Positions 23,020 to 44,145 of a stretch of 64,000 nucleotides of DNA are shown one piece after another. The stretch covers positions 4,672 through 68,671 of the forward strand of contig KB308560.1 of NCBI GenBank assembly GCA_000328365.1, in the 5' to 3' direction. Numbering within the stretch: the stretch's first letter is position 1; each line of letters begins with the position of its first letter. The translations under genes were made by a program, and so were the position numbers. The notes beneath the pieces were generated by a model. It was not told where the DNA came from, did not search any database, and worked only from the letters and a program-made list of their open reading frames with translations. The stretch is from Capitella teleta. Lineage: Eukaryota > Annelida > Polychaeta > Capitellidae.

Positions 23020-24833
23020 TTGCCTCTCTGAGTGGTCTCTCTGCTTCGACGTGGATCTCGAATCGGTCGTTAGATGCTTTGAGGGAGCCACTCCGAACCA
23101 AAGCAATGACATCGACACCCACAACGGCAAGTCCTTGGCAGATAAGTGGAGCGTTCATGTCATGCGATTCTGTTGGGATTCTTGAGATGAGTGGCGGTAA
23201 TATTGCCTCGTAGTGGGGGGTGGGGGGGGCAACCAAAGAGGGCGAAATTGACAAAAGTGACGCGTCAACCGATGCTGAAATGGACGACTTATGTCCATTT
23301 CGCTGCATCGGACGATGTCAGCATTCACCTTGTGGGGTCTCTTTGAATAATAAGAATTTAACCCGGAAGTTGTTCCCCACCTGCATGAACCCACTCAAGG
23401 TCATCAAAGTCATCGCTTTCGGCTCCAGGGGGGGGCCACGTGTGAAATCCTGCGAAAGAACACTTGTACCGAATTCAGCCAAAGAGAGACCATTTAAGGG
23501 TCGCATAGCGAAGAGAGACAATTACTCAGTGGTCAATAATGTTTTATGCATTTGCTATTGTTCCCAAGCGGAATGTTGATACTGTGGCCTGCCCAGAGTA
23601 AGGTAAACCAGTGCCAGTCTTATTTCCACTCAATCCCCGGGCAAGGGGAACGAGAGATGGGGATAAGAACCCTTCATTATATGATGGCACAGGGAAGCAA
23701 TTCCCGTTGGGCGCGAGGAGCTCATTCGAACGACTTCCCCGGTTACGTCATCGGTTGTTCTCAATGCCACTCAGGAGATTGCGATGGAAGAGGCGAGAAT
23801 TGCCTCCAAGGCCGAGATGCGTGCTGCGGCATGCCTCCCCGTTGGTCGCCCTGGGATTAGCGTTGTTGGCTTTGGGCAAATCCCTCTTGATGGATGTCCA
23901 TGCTGCAAGAGAATCGAGGTTGATAACGCAGCGCATCACCACCGACTCCGCTCTTGTCGACCTTTGCTAAGTGATTTATGAAAGAGGTGTGCTAGCCGAA
24001 AATCGATCTCTCTGAAATTGCCGCATTTTTTTACGGAATGCTGTTGCTTCGGGGTTGTCTGCTGTATATATAGGTCACGTCATTTGTTACCGGGAAATCT
24101 AAGACAATATTGTCCAAGATGCTTATAAGTGTGAAAAGAGAATGTGCTATATGAGGCTGCCTCGAATAATCATCAGTGAAGGACGTACGCCTGAATGGCT
24201 GCCGATTGCGAAATCGACCTCCCAGATATTATTCTTCTTACAAAGGCGGCGTCTGCTGGGATCTATATTCTTTTGTGGGCTGAGAGACCCCTCCCCTAAC
24301 CCAACCCCCCCTCCCCCACCTCCCCAACAGATGTTCATCACAGTCACAGAGAGGATTCTTTGGGAGTTGAATGATTCGTTCTAGAATGAAATAAGAACGT
24401 TCTAGAATAGAGTGGCGTTTACAAAATGTTCGCATTTAGATGACAGGAAAACATCGGTGCGCATGCTTGAAATAGTTTCGACTTATAGAGCACTTCGACT
24501 TATGGGAGTTTAACATATCGAGATTATACTGTATTTGTAATCACGATTATCCGAAGCTGAGATTATAGACCTACAGTGTGAATATAATTGTTAAGGCACA
24601 ATGAAAATATTAGATATAATTATATTCAAATAAATAAATGCATGGATCTACATTTACTCTAAATCCACAGATCTAACCCCCCCCCCCCCCCAAAAAAAAA
24701 AAAAAAGAAGCAAAATACAATTCTTAAAATTGAATCCTGGCTGTGCGCTAAAAAAAGAACAAAAACAAAAACAAAACAAAAACCAACAAATACAAAACTG
24801 TGATTCAATTTACGACAAGTATCCAAACTGGTA

Positions 24834-24839
24834 TTTATT
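24834..24839 (-). terminator. Candidate poly(A) signal of the VWC gene
   Basis: TTTATT on the plus strand (AATAAA on the minus strand) lies about 120 bp after the VWC stop. Confidence 0.45.
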
Positions 24840-24958
24840 GCGATCACAACATTGATATTGCATTACACAGCTCACCTATAAATCCAGGTACACTAATTAA
24901 AAAAAAAAAAAAAAGAAGAAACGGATGAAATGTCACAAGATGATGTTTCCCCTGTGAC

Positions 24959-25450
24959 CTAATTACGCGCCCAGGGATTTCTGAGTTCCGTGCCGGGACA
25001 CCGCGCGCAACATTCGCCGTCTGGAACGTAGGCTCCCCTGCAGTCGACCGACGGGCACTGGTGATGGTAACAGTTCACGGCGTAGTCATCCTTCCTCCAC
25101 GAACAGAAACAACGCTTGCACGATTGGTTGGGAATCTCCGCGCCTTTCTTGTAAACATTGCCTTCGTGCAAACATCCGAACTCGACGCACTGTGGGCAAC
25201 AGTCTCCGTTAGGAACGTCGACTTTGGCGCAGTTCTGCGGTAGGACATCCGGGCAGGGTTCGCGACGACATCGAACTCCTCCGCCGCTGTTGCCATCACA
25301 GGTGCATTCGACGCAGGGCGACAGATGAAAGACGCCGTCCGTGTACACCTTCCCGTCGTACTCGCAGGTACCTCCGCTCGATATCTTGTATCCAGCAGTA
25401 ACCGTTGCCAAGGCAACCAACACGGAGAAGTTCACCATCAGCCCCTGCAT
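24959..25450 (-). CDS. Secreted protein with two von Willebrand factor C domains
   Basis: A single-exon frame of 163 residues. Residues 1-20 (MQGLMVNFSVLVALATVTAG) form a signal peptide. VWC domain 1 spans about 29-88, with the C-x2-C-x-C core (46-51) and CCPQC (84-88). VWC domain 2 spans about 93-151, with CKRCFC (111-116) and CCARC (147-151). There is no transmembrane segment or other domain, and the tail is short (PGTELRNPWARN). VWC modules in chordin, CRIM and BMPER-type proteins bind BMP ligands; whether this small protein does so is only an inference. ATG 25450 is chosen because it gives the signal peptide directly; no in-frame upstream ATG is visible nearby. Additional 5' non-coding exons are possible. 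Confidence 0.85.
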   Translation of the reverse strand: MQGLMVNFSVLVALATVTAGYKISSGGTCEYDGKVYTDGVFHLSPCVECTCDGNSGGGVRCRREPCPDVLPQNCAKVDVPNGDCCPQCVEFGCLHEGNVYKKGAEIPNQSCKRCFCSWRKDDYAVNCYHHQCPSVDCRGAYVPDGECCARCPGTELRNPWARN

Positions 25451-27571
25451 ATTGCTTACATGTCCTTTGTGCTTCCTGGTTGGCTACGGAGCTCAATATG
25501 CCTGATTGTTGAGTCAACAGACCCTCGCGTGCTGCCTCAACCGCCTCTCTGCCTCCTCCCTATACCTCCTCCCACGCCTCCCTGAACCCTAGCTTTCTCT
25601 TCGTATTGATCGCCTATTCCGATGGCTCAATTGTTGCGGAGTCAATCAGCTCTCCTACCATCAGTGTTATTATTGATGCCGAGACTAGTCCACCCAATCG
25701 CTTATGCTTCAGCAATTTCCTAGCCGATCATTGACTTACCACTTAAAGACTCGCTTGCAATTTCGCTGCTCCCAATTCGGAGCTGGAATTCAGTTGCTTT
25801 GGGCTGTAAGAATAAGTGACGTAATGAATACTTCGATTGAAAATTATGACCTCGACAATCAGTAAGAAGAGAATTGGGCGTCAAAGGTCAGGAACCATTC
25901 AGCTCAATAATCATTGGTTTGGCTTAAGAATGGCATTTTAAAAAGTGCTGAAAAGTGTGCTTTGGGCTTATGCTGCTCTTTGGTGTCTTATGGATGTCGT
26001 GATTAATGGAGGTGTTTGTTGTTCCAAATATAAATTTACGATTTCTGTGCGTCTTTTCATTTCTGCAGCTCTTCTGATTGGACAATAAAGGATTCCGTCC
26101 GCACGGGATCTGCATAGCAACCGTGTCCATGGCAACCACGCCGATGGCCTCAACCGAGAATTGATTCTATGTCGAAGAATGTGCGCTAATTGAGTTTTGA
26201 TATTGCATGAGGGTCTATATAAGAATATCGCGTTTTGCATAATTCATGAGGATTGAGCGGGAAATAGTGGGGTGATTCTGGTATATAATTAATTACATAT
26301 TGTTCCAAGTTAAAAAACAATTCCTGCTTCAAGTGCACATCATGTGATTTCAACCTGAAGAAGAGAAATTCGTCAGACGAAACTGACGAATCAATTGATG
26401 TCGATGGAACAGCACCAGCCGTGAATGGTCTTCACAAATGTCAATTACACGCCTCACAAATCTCAAACCGAAGCACCCTGTTGCCGCGTCTGTCGAATTG
26501 CGTAACACTCAAGTGCATTGATGAGTTTGAAGATGCTGTCAACACTATACAACTGCGCGGGGGGGAGGTGCGCCCAGCGAAACAAGAGGCGAAGAATGAC
26601 ATCAGTAAAACTAACACAGACTATTCACATGTAAGGAGGATCCACTCAGCTAATGGTTGGTATTCATACGGTGTTCGTTCGTAGTTTATTTGTTTCGGTA
26701 TATAATTACACTTTTGCTGGGTAAGTGGTAAGTGGAGGAACCCAGAGCACACTACACCCGTGGCCCCTGTTCCCTTCAAAAGGATCTTAAAAGGATCCGT
26801 CTCTTAGCGGGTGACTGTTATTGAATCACCGGATTCCATTAGGACCCTTCGCAGTCGAAGGTTACCCAGGAGGTATGTAGGTCTTCCCTTCAATGATTAG
26901 TCTGAAGCCCATAAAAAAAATATCACACGCATGCGCAGTAAGCAGGGGAAAAGACATCGACGAGTGTGGTTTTATTTACAACATAAAAATCTAGAAGAAA
27001 AAAAAAAAGAATAAGAACAAAGAAATATTACTCAGAATCAGCCATTTATACCAGTTCTACGTCTGTAAGTGCCTTCGTTGAAATGTGTCGGGAGGAAGCA
27101 AGCATTATCATCCATCAAGATCGCTTTGCAATGGAAGTATCACGATGAGCATTATCCCGGGGACCGAGAAGCCAGATCCCATTAGTCCATTCTCTACAGG
27201 GATCCAGGGACGGTATCTCCCGGATCCAGAAGGCTTCACATCCATCAAGGGATATCACTTCCGGCCAGCGTCCTCTCTTCATCGATCGGGCGTGAAATTA
27301 TCGCGTGATCAGCTTATCCAAAAGGGGAGATTGAAAAAAAGGGGGAAGTCGTGTCCATGATTGCTGACCATTCATGGCTGGTCTCTCCTGGCCACTAATC
27401 GCCGATGGGTCTATCATCGCCTCGTTCATATCACTCGTGTTTTTTTTTTTTTTTTTGCATTTACTTGTATAATTGTGACGGTGTGGTTCAAGTGCTTTTG
27501 GCATTGTGCGGATTATGTTAATTCACGTTTGCGGCGCATTGCAATATCATTCTTCATTCAAATCAGTCAAT
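25451..27571. other. Intergenic stretch between the VWC and Ly6-like genes
   Basis: No recognisable coding sequence. A pyrimidine-rich tract lies at about 25530-25590 and a T-run at about 27440-27456. Short ORFs here lack domains. Confidence 0.5.
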
Positions 27572-28812
27572 ATGCCGCACACACACCTGATGAAGGGGGT
27601 TATATTTGGCCTCGTTGCCATGGCTACTGTCCCAGGTTCCACCCCAGACCTAAACTTGTGCATAAATCCCTACGAGCATGTTCCTTCCTAATGCAGTTTA
27701 TGGTCTGGGCTGCTATTCGTGCGAGGGGTCAGTGGACAGCTGTAACGCCAGCATCAACGCCGAGCTGTGTCGTCCAGATCAGGTAAAGATATTTTGATCC
27801 GTTTGGCAATTGCAGAACAATTGATACATCCACAGAATGCGTGCATGACTAGGGTTCATGCGGTCGCCGATGGCATCAAAGCTGTAAAGAAGTGCACAGA
27901 TTATGACGTAAGTGCGTGTGAATTCAAACTTTTTTGTGTGTGAGCATGTTTGGCAAAGGCAGCAAAGTCGAACGTGGAGGGTTGCGAGAAGGGCAAGGTC
28001 ATAGACAAGTGTGTTTACTGCTGCAAAGATCAAGAACACTGCAATAACGCCGAACCCTTTGAATACGTCTCTGGAAAGTGTGCGTTTTGTACCCTCTGTA
28101 TAACTGAGTTTCAATTTAAATCGTAGATTATTACATCACTTGCTACAACTGTGAGGGAGACGCCGCTAGGTATGCATGCAACCAAACACACGAAACAGAA
28201 AAATATCCTAAATGGAAGGTGTATGTTTTCCACACAATTGACGCAGGAGTTTCAATTCCAATTTTTATATTTCATTATCTGGTTGCATGGCAAAAGTTCA
28301 CCGAATGGGAGACACATTTAGCAACGTCACCTTGCGCCTTGGTCATAATCGTCCCAATATATCTGTGTTCCCCAGCTGTGCGTGGCTCGTGTCGCACCCG
28401 CCAGAATGCGTTCGAGGGGAAATTTCACACAAATGCCTCTACTGTTGCAGGAGTGGTGATAGGTGCAATTATAATTATTTCCCATACAAACAAATTCCAG
28501 TAAGTATAATTCAGTATTAATTGGCTGATAGATCGGTTATTAGTGTTTGAGTGAATGCATGTACGTGTGTGAATGCATGTGCGTGGGTAAATGCCTGTAC
28601 GTGTGTGAATGTCTGGATCTGTGTGTTCGTTGTTGGTGGTTTAATTGTGGGTGTCAAATTTTGAATTGTTCGAGTGTATTTGGCAGATACTTCACTCCCT
28701 GGAGTTGAAGCCTTGTCTGAATGACCTCAATGACCTACACCACGTGATCATTCTGAACTTCGACCTTTGGTGTTCATTCTTTGGAGACGCTAAGAACAAC
28801 GGGTTGTTATAA
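27572..28812 (+). CDS. Tandem three-finger (Ly6/uPAR-like) secreted or surface protein
   Basis: I assembled seven exons with consistent phase: 27572-27635, 27697-27782, 27836-27907, 27959-28079, 28127-28169, 28322-28499, 28687-28812. They give about 229 residues; starting at the second ATG (27590, MKGVIFGLVAMATVPVYG) gives a cleaner signal peptide. The first domain opens with GCYSCEGSVDSC and closes with KCVYCCKDQEHCNN. The second opens with TCYNCEG and closes with KCLYCCRSGDRCNYN. The CYxC opening and the CC-x4-5-CN closing are the Ly6/three-finger signature. The acceptor of exon 4 is non-ideal (aaag; 27968 is an alternative), and exon 6 uses catttag. The last exon has no clear GPI or membrane tail, so the 3' end is tentative. 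In the family such proteins act as receptors, ligands or receptor modulators; no partner can be named. Confidence 0.65.
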
Positions 28813-29835
28813 ATAGCACATGAGCTGATTATCTCACGAATCAGGAAGTCATGTGACGTATTATGCAACATCTTTGACGCGGTGCTTAATTTCTCTTTCA
28901 GATATTGACATCACATCGGCGTCGTTGTCAATCATAACGTCCTTCATCATCTTGTCATCGCGTCATGTCGTGAATCATAACGCACCAAAATCTCTCTCAA
29001 TTTTTCTTCCTGCTCGATCCCTCGATGATTTGAATCAAATGTATTCTGCGCAAAACCTTCGGCTTATTCAATGCTCACAAATGATCCCGAAATGAATACC
29101 GCAATGTGTCATATCACGCATTCTTAACCTCCATCAAATTTTTATTCCATTCAACAAAACTCTGCAGGATGTGGGCTTGCGATGCGAGAACTTTTTGTTC
29201 CTCTTTTCATTGAACACGATGTCATTCAGCGTCTATTGCAAGCGACATCTTCAGCACCTCTTATTGGCTCAATCAGAAGAGACATCTTCTCTCTTTCTTT
29301 GTGATATTTCAAGTTGAGGAATTATAATCATTTTAGTTTTGTATAAATATCGCTCATAGCTCATAATAATTATGTAGTACATTGTATTCAATACATGGGG
29401 CTTGAAATAAGTTATCACTTATTAAAGATCGCTTCAATTTCTGTGGGTGAGAAGTCTTTCAGCCATTACTCTTCTCGGTTGCCTGTGATACTCTCAGTGT
29501 ACGTAAACACAGATGTCAAATAATGCGTAGTTTAGCATCGCGTTTTAGATCCGAACGAGATGAACATCTCCTTTGACCTTAAATAACAGACGTCGAAGGA
29601 GCGCTGTATAAAATTATAAAACGGTTAATGATTATAAATTATATAACTAATCTAGCATTCACAGACCGAAAGCTGTGATCTGCATGAAATGAAATGCCGC
29701 AAAAAGCAAAGCTTTTACGCTGTTCAGGATCACGATGAGATCGGACGTCGATTTCGTAGCCGGAAGTGCAAGTCGCTTTGGGCCTGTTGACCGAAACACG
29801 TCACAATGCGCTCAGAGGCGGTGATCCATCAGGCG

Positions 29836-29916
29836 CCTCTCTCCCTCCTCTTTCCTCCTCCTACCTCCTCTTCCCTCCCCCTACCTCCTCTTTCCTCCTC
29901 CTACCTCCTCTTCCCT
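29836..29916. repeat. Polypyrimidine direct duplication
   Basis: A unit near cctcctctttcctcctccta followed by cctcctcttccctc is repeated twice in tandem, giving about 80 bp almost purely of C and T on one strand. Confidence 0.8.
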
Positions 29917-30610
29917 CGAGGCCTCTGACGCCAGACAAGGCAACACGCGAAATCGCATGCATCGCCCAGGGCGCCATTAGAGCAACATCGTGTGTACACC
30001 ACGAGATCCATATTTGCACTCATTGACCCCTATACATAATCAGGTTAATCTAAATGAAAGAATTGTTTTTGTTTTTTTTTTTTTCCTGCCAAAATAATAT
30101 TGCGATTTTTATCCCACTTCACTTGATCTGTGAAAGACGAAATATCAACCGCAAATAAATAATGAGAGATTACGAACTACACGTATAGAAGAATGAAAAA
30201 AAGCAAATATTGAGATGTTGCATTTTTAATGATATTCCATACAAAATGGAGGATGAAAAGATGAAGTTAAATTTTTCACTTTTTTTTTCCTTTTTGAATG
30301 CAGAAAAAAAAAGCACAACTTGGGGAAGTATACAAAAAAAAAAAAAAAAAAAATGGTAGATTGTATTTACAAATGAGTATTCCAAAGTATAATAAATCAT
30401 TCTTTCAACAACATAAAATGAGAGAGATAAAGAGTATGGGACTGAAATAAAGAAATAAAATTAAGATACGTACATCATATTATTACATAATCCCTCTCAT
30501 CATATATCACTACATAACAGTTCCTAATATACAACTCATTAATATAATATTCACACAGGCCTAACATTTCCCTCATCTCGAGCGAATAAGACACTCATTT
30601 TATTATCAAG

Positions 30611-30616
30611 TTTATT
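30611..30616 (-). terminator. Candidate poly(A) signal of Smurf
   Basis: TTTATT (AATAAA on the minus strand) lies about 360 bp downstream of the Smurf stop. Confidence 0.4.
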
Positions 30617-30974
30617 CAACTAATTTAATGGGGAAATAAATTAAACGTCTCACAAGCAGAATTCCAATCCGGTTCTCTACACTGACCACCCAAGAAAAAA
30701 AAAAAAATTATCATTTTCTAAAAGAAAAAAAAAGAAAAAAATTATCATTTTCAAAACAAAAAAAAAGTTTAAAAATTGTAAAAAAAAAAAAAAATTAAAC
30801 CGAACATTTTTTATATCCTCAGAGTTGAAAACTAAATCTAGTAACTATGGTAACGGTGATGCATGATTTGGCCGTAGAACCAAAAGCTTTTAAGAACAAA
30901 CAGAAAATAATCCTCTAGATTCACAGCATTAGGACAGGCATTGATTGTGCGTTGAAACGCTTCTCAGCGTTTTC

Positions 30975-39946
<8,972 letters not shown>

Positions 39947-41083
39947 GGCGTCAATCGCAGAATCTCTGCCTCACATCTCGACATGGCATAATTTCAGCCA
40001 TAGACATCGTCTGCTCGGAAACGCCTCGGCAATCTCCGGTAATTTCCGGCGAAGACCGATTTTCTTATTCGGTAAATTCTCGACCGGATGTGAGAGACAG
40101 ACGGAGGTTGTCGAATATTTCACAGATAGGTCACGACCGAAGACTAATACGTTATGATTCAATGAGCAGACAACCATCGATCGGAGCAACTGGGTATTGT
40201 ACATTCATGATTGTTCAATAATATGGTCAAAAGAAGACTCTGAACAAGTCCGAGACGGCTGAAAAATATAAGGCCGGCTTCATATTTCCAGCGAGCTTCA
40301 AATTCAAAGCCAATTTAGCAGACGATAGATTTTGACAGGCTATGATAGAATTCGAGGGGTAGTATGTTTTCGTTTGCTGTATTTCAATTCCCTGGTTGAA
40401 AAACCAAAAATTGAGTGTTAATTTAGCTTTTCCATAGACCAAAAGTATTCTGCGCGCAATTTCGGATTTCTACCAAGCATATAAGTTGAAAATAACGGCT
40501 TTCAAAGTGCTCTCTATGTTTTCAGGTATAGTTGTAAAATGCGATTTTTTTTTTTTTTTTTTTTAATTTAGGATTATTTTCTCCTGTGTGAATGTTGTTC
40601 AAGCTGCTTAAAAGTGTTTGTACTCATTTTTTTCTTGGAGATCGTCGCCCTGAATCCTTCATGTGACTATATTCCCTGTTTGTTTCAGAGGTTATCTGAG
40701 GTCATATGCTGTTAACCAGTTGCAGCAGACACAGGAATTGTTAATGAAGAGCCTCTCTTCTGTCCTTCACTGTCAGCTTTCTGTCAGGGCTGTCTCTGCA
40801 GGCTTCCTCTGTGATTCCAAAATCCGGTTGCACAACATCATGTATATATGCTGTAATGGAAAGGGAGTGTGTATCTTCTATATAGCTAGGTGCTTTATTT
40901 GCAAGCATGTAAGTATATGCGTAGGCCTATACACTTGTGCTTGATTGTTATTATATCTGATTGCAGTGGCTGTTGTTGATCTATAGTCTATCTTCATCTC
41001 TGAATGAGGGCCCAGGGACTCAGAGATGGATGACTCAGCTGAGACAGTAGAAAAACCATCTGATGATCTCTAGGATTCTGATC
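39947..41083. other. Smurf 5' flank and gene-free stretch
   Basis: Directly 5' of the Smurf ATG (39947 to about 40200, minus-strand reading) lies a less AT-rich region that probably holds the 5' UTR and promoter. It includes a CGTTATGATT word at 40150-40159. A T-run occurs at 40543-40564. The plus ORF at 40663-40944 has no known domain. Confidence 0.45.
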
Positions 41084-41557
41084 GTGCATGCTAGACCCCG
41101 GAGCCGATTGTAATTGGCCAGAATCGGCTGGCTGAAGTAAAAATGACTGGCTAGCTGCTTAAGCCACTCCACCAATCAGAGATATTGGCTCAGCATTGCG
41201 ATGGGCGGATAGCAGTGGATTGAAGTGGCTTGGCAATAGTTGCTATATCATCCTATATGTATAATGATGCCAGCAGTTAATAAAAACGAGTGCACATACA
41301 CTACTTTCTATGTGTACTACTATATTGGTGGGGTGATTTTAAGATCAAACGATTTCCAAATCCCATAAATGTCCCACTTAATTACACTCTCTTGCTTTAC
41401 TCAAATTCAAGACATTTACGGCATTTCATAAACTTCCATGAACATCATTGTCACCATTATCACTTTGTTTGTAAATTCACCTGGGTTCTAAGAACTTCTA
41501 AGTGTAAGCAAGTAATGTATGCAGCGGGAAGAGGAAGCATTAGAGAAACAGGTTGGA

Positions 41558-41703
41558 GTGAGTGATGAGTGAGTGATGGGGTTTTATGGCTCCACCCAAT
41601 CCGATCGGATGATACAGGCGCCAGAACAGAAGGCCCGGGACCGGGGTTTCCCCCTACTCTTATCGATAAATCCCAAGGGTTCTTTATCCTGCATACCACC
41701 ATA
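41558..41703 (-). mobile_element. SINE body fragment
   Basis: This matches, inverted, the body of the SINE at 13431-13772 almost perfectly over about 145 bp, including the (actc)n end. The tRNA-like head is missing. Confidence 0.85.
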
Positions 41704-41974
41704 GTGGAACAGGTGGAAGAGGAAAGAGGATGGCGAACCCAAATGAGTTGTTGCATCACGATCTTGAATGAAACATTCGCCTTTTTTGATGACTCGGATT
41801 GCAATTGATGGACAACCTCTGTGTTACATATTATTATAGGATATGATAGAATAGAATAGGATACTATAGTTTATTGTAATGTATGAAAAATGTCAAAAAT
41901 AAAACAAATTACATCGAGTCAAATGTTAAGTCGCCTTAATTTTTCGTTCATACTATGATACTAATTATTGCTGT

Positions 41975-42560
41975 GTTGACATTTGGAGCAGAGATTAGTA
42001 TCATCAGCGAATAGAGTAAAATGCATACGTTTAGAGACAGAAGTGACATTGTTAATGTAACAAAAACAATAAAGGACCTAGGATGCAACCCTGAGGGACA
42101 TCACAAGAAATTTAATCAGTACAGCCATTAAAAGTACAGTCATTAAAAATACCCTTTGTTGACGACGCGATAAGTAGTTAGTGAACCCACGATGAGGGGT
42201 GCCACGGATTTTATACCTCAAAATCTTCGAGAGAAGAATTTTATGATGTACGGTGTCGAATGTGTTTTGAAAGTGAAGCAGAACACCTATGCTGACTTCG
42301 CCCTGCTCGAATGCTCTGCTTATTCTGTCGACTACTGATACCAGTGCTTGGGTTGTCTTTCTTGACCAACAAGTAATCGTGCAATCTTTTGTGGACTAGT
42401 TTCTCCAGAATTTTTTAGAACATAAGCAAAAGAGAAATGGGTGTGTAGCTACAAATTTCTTTTGGAAATCTTTCTTGAACAATGGTACAACCTTTGCTAT
42501 TTTCATTTTGCAAGGCACAGTTCCTTCTAAAAACGAGAGGTTTAAAATGTGGAGTAAAGA
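41975..42560 (-). mobile_element. LINE reverse-transcriptase fragment
   Basis: The minus strand encodes a palm core: HFQNTFDTVHHKILLSKIL-like, then VPQGCILGPLLFL and LFADDTNL (the FADD catalytic box, about 42015-41992). There are frame changes between blocks and both ends are missing. The order and motifs are those of CR1/Jockey-like LINEs. Confidence 0.75.
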
Positions 42561-42919
42561 AGAAATCAATAGCTTAACTAATTGAAAATAAAATAATAAA
42601 ATTCCACAAATTTTTCAGACCAACAAAAGCAATGTATGTAGACAAGCAGTGTTATGAACCAAATGGCATGAAAAGCCAATACAAATTGTTTTAGGGTTCG
42701 GCAGAACTGTTATAGTAGTACAATCAATCAAAAATGAAGGTAGGATTAATACTAGGTAAATAGACTTATCAGAAATATACATGTAGCTTGTAACCATTGA
42801 TCCACTCATGAGGGAATGTTTTACATTAAGCCTAGTACGCATACTATGTCAGTCCGACATATTTTGAGACAACCCCAGTATATGTATGGGCATACATACA
42901 GCATAGTATACATAATTAA

Positions 42920-43617
42920 AGGGATGGGGAACTGAATTTTAAGTGATGTTCTATTGACCCATAGCACCAATTGATAGCATTCGTTGCCAAAAACACCATG
43001 CCTGGATGCAAGCGTAAGGAAATAATCCATTCCGAATATCGGGGTTAGCATTGGGCCTATGCTATGGGAGAATGACTTCCATTACGAAGTATAGGAGGCA
43101 AACGTCAGCTGAAGGCCTGCCGTGATTGGCCCCGTTCCCCTCGTGAAGCTATCGATTTCAGCCAATCAGAGCAGATCATCTTCGCCATAAAAGGACATCT
43201 CTGTTGTTTACGAAACGAAAGCGCATGTGTGGTGCACTCTGGCTGACCTTTTTACTGTTTTAGGATGAGAAACATAGTAGGTGTCCTAGAAAATTGCTTG
43301 TTAAAATAAGAAAAATAGCGAAAAATATTTTTTGTTAGTGCCTGACTGGTGGCAAAATGATTATTCTATCTATCTCCGAAAAGAAAATAAAAAAATATCC
43401 AGGGGTTTAGTCGCAGGACACGCTGATATGACGAGGCCCATTGTAAAAGATGGGGAACTCGGTGTTTCATCACAGCTCATGACGTCACGCCAAGTTAGCA
43501 AAATATCTCCCGCGAAATCGTTAGGGATGATATTCCTTGTGTGGGCCAGGCATAGGAATCATTTTTGGTGCATCAAATAACGACTCAAAGTCCATTTATA
43601 ACCAGTTCTCCCTCCCT
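42920..43617. mobile_element. Non-autonomous DNA element flanked by TTAA
   Basis: The 698-bp element has imperfect terminal inverted repeats: AGGGATGGGGAACTG at the left end and (reverse complement) AGGGAGGGAGAACTG at the right. Both sides are flanked by TTAA (42916-42919 and 43618-43621). A TTAA target fits piggyBac or Kolobok superfamilies; the AGGG start favours Kolobok. There is no coding region. A partial copy of its right half lies at 15626-15867. Confidence 0.75.
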
Positions 43618-44145
43618 TTAAATTTAATTTTAATGAAGCAAACTGAATAAAATCTACTTCCACGGATAGCTCAGATAGTAAGTGTATAAACAATACTATA
43701 AACAAAATAAAGACTTGTACAAATGATAACTTCTTGTAATGCTGAATGTAAAATATTTGAATTGAATCGGCTGAGAGCCGCTGATAGCGTGATCGGCTGA
43801 TAGCGGCTGGCCGACGGCACCGATCGGCTGCGGCTGGCTAAAAGGCCAATGGGCAGCAGCTAGTACATATCGGCGGCGGCTTTGGGGTCTAGTGCATGCA
43901 TTCATCTTCATAGCTGCTGCTGCTATTAAGGATGACAGAAAGAGGATGCCAAAGGAGATCTGGGCCTTCTTACCCTTTTTAAATAGCTGAAACTAAAAGA
44001 CAGGAAAATATCATCAAGGCTCACCACCTCACCACTAGAACAGGTGTCGATAACCGCGCCCATTTCTCCTCAGTTCAATTTTTTCAGGATGATAACTGAG
44101 TGCTCACTCAGTTTTGTTCAAACTATACGCAAGTCCGAGATGGTC

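Larger units (their letters stand above)
20924..24958. other. 3' UTR and intergenic stretch
   Basis: The GT92 3' UTR is followed by AT-rich DNA with a (CT)n tract at about 22945-22970 and a long T-run near 22988-23020, which produces spurious ORFs. The sequence from 23200 to 23980 is GC-richer with overlapping open frames on both strands, but none has a recognisable domain. A G/C-homopolymer-rich patch occurs at 24300-24330. No gene is called. Confidence 0.45.
28813..30974. other. Intergenic stretch between Ly6-like and Smurf 3' ends
   Basis: Alternative downstream exons of the Ly6-like gene may lie at 28902-28980, after a tttctctttcag acceptor. A pyrimidine-only duplication sits at 29836-29916. 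A-rich and T-rich runs at 30290-30350 and 30695-30795 belong to the Smurf 3' side. Nothing else is recognised. Confidence 0.4.
41092..43891. mobile_element. hAT-type DNA transposon with intact 8-bp target duplication, carrying nested insertions
   Basis: The termini are TAGACCCCGGAGCCGAT and (reverse complement) TAGACCCCAAAGCCGCC. An exact octamer GTGCATGC flanks both ends (41084-41091 and 43892-43899), the hallmark of hAT integration. The subterminal regions are rich in cggctg words. The 2.8-kb interior holds a SINE body, a LINE reverse-transcriptase fragment and a TTAA-flanked element. No transposase is recognisable, so the original element was probably non-autonomous or has decayed. Confidence 0.8.

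Noticed and set aside
22822-23308. Several overlapping ORFs with Ser/Leu, Phe or Lys runs
   Set aside because: They come from (CT)n and a long T-run.
23546-23981. Overlapping plus-strand ORFs in a GC-richer patch
   Set aside because: No domain, no consistent frame and no splice or poly(A) support; I see open frames on both strands.
24475-24535. Sequence like a pogo/mariner end (tacagtataatctcgatatg on the minus strand)
   Set aside because: Only one end is visible and there is no partner or coding region, so an element could not be delimited.
43670-43690. ggatagctcagatag, similar to a tRNA A box
   Set aside because: No B box follows; probably chance similarity.
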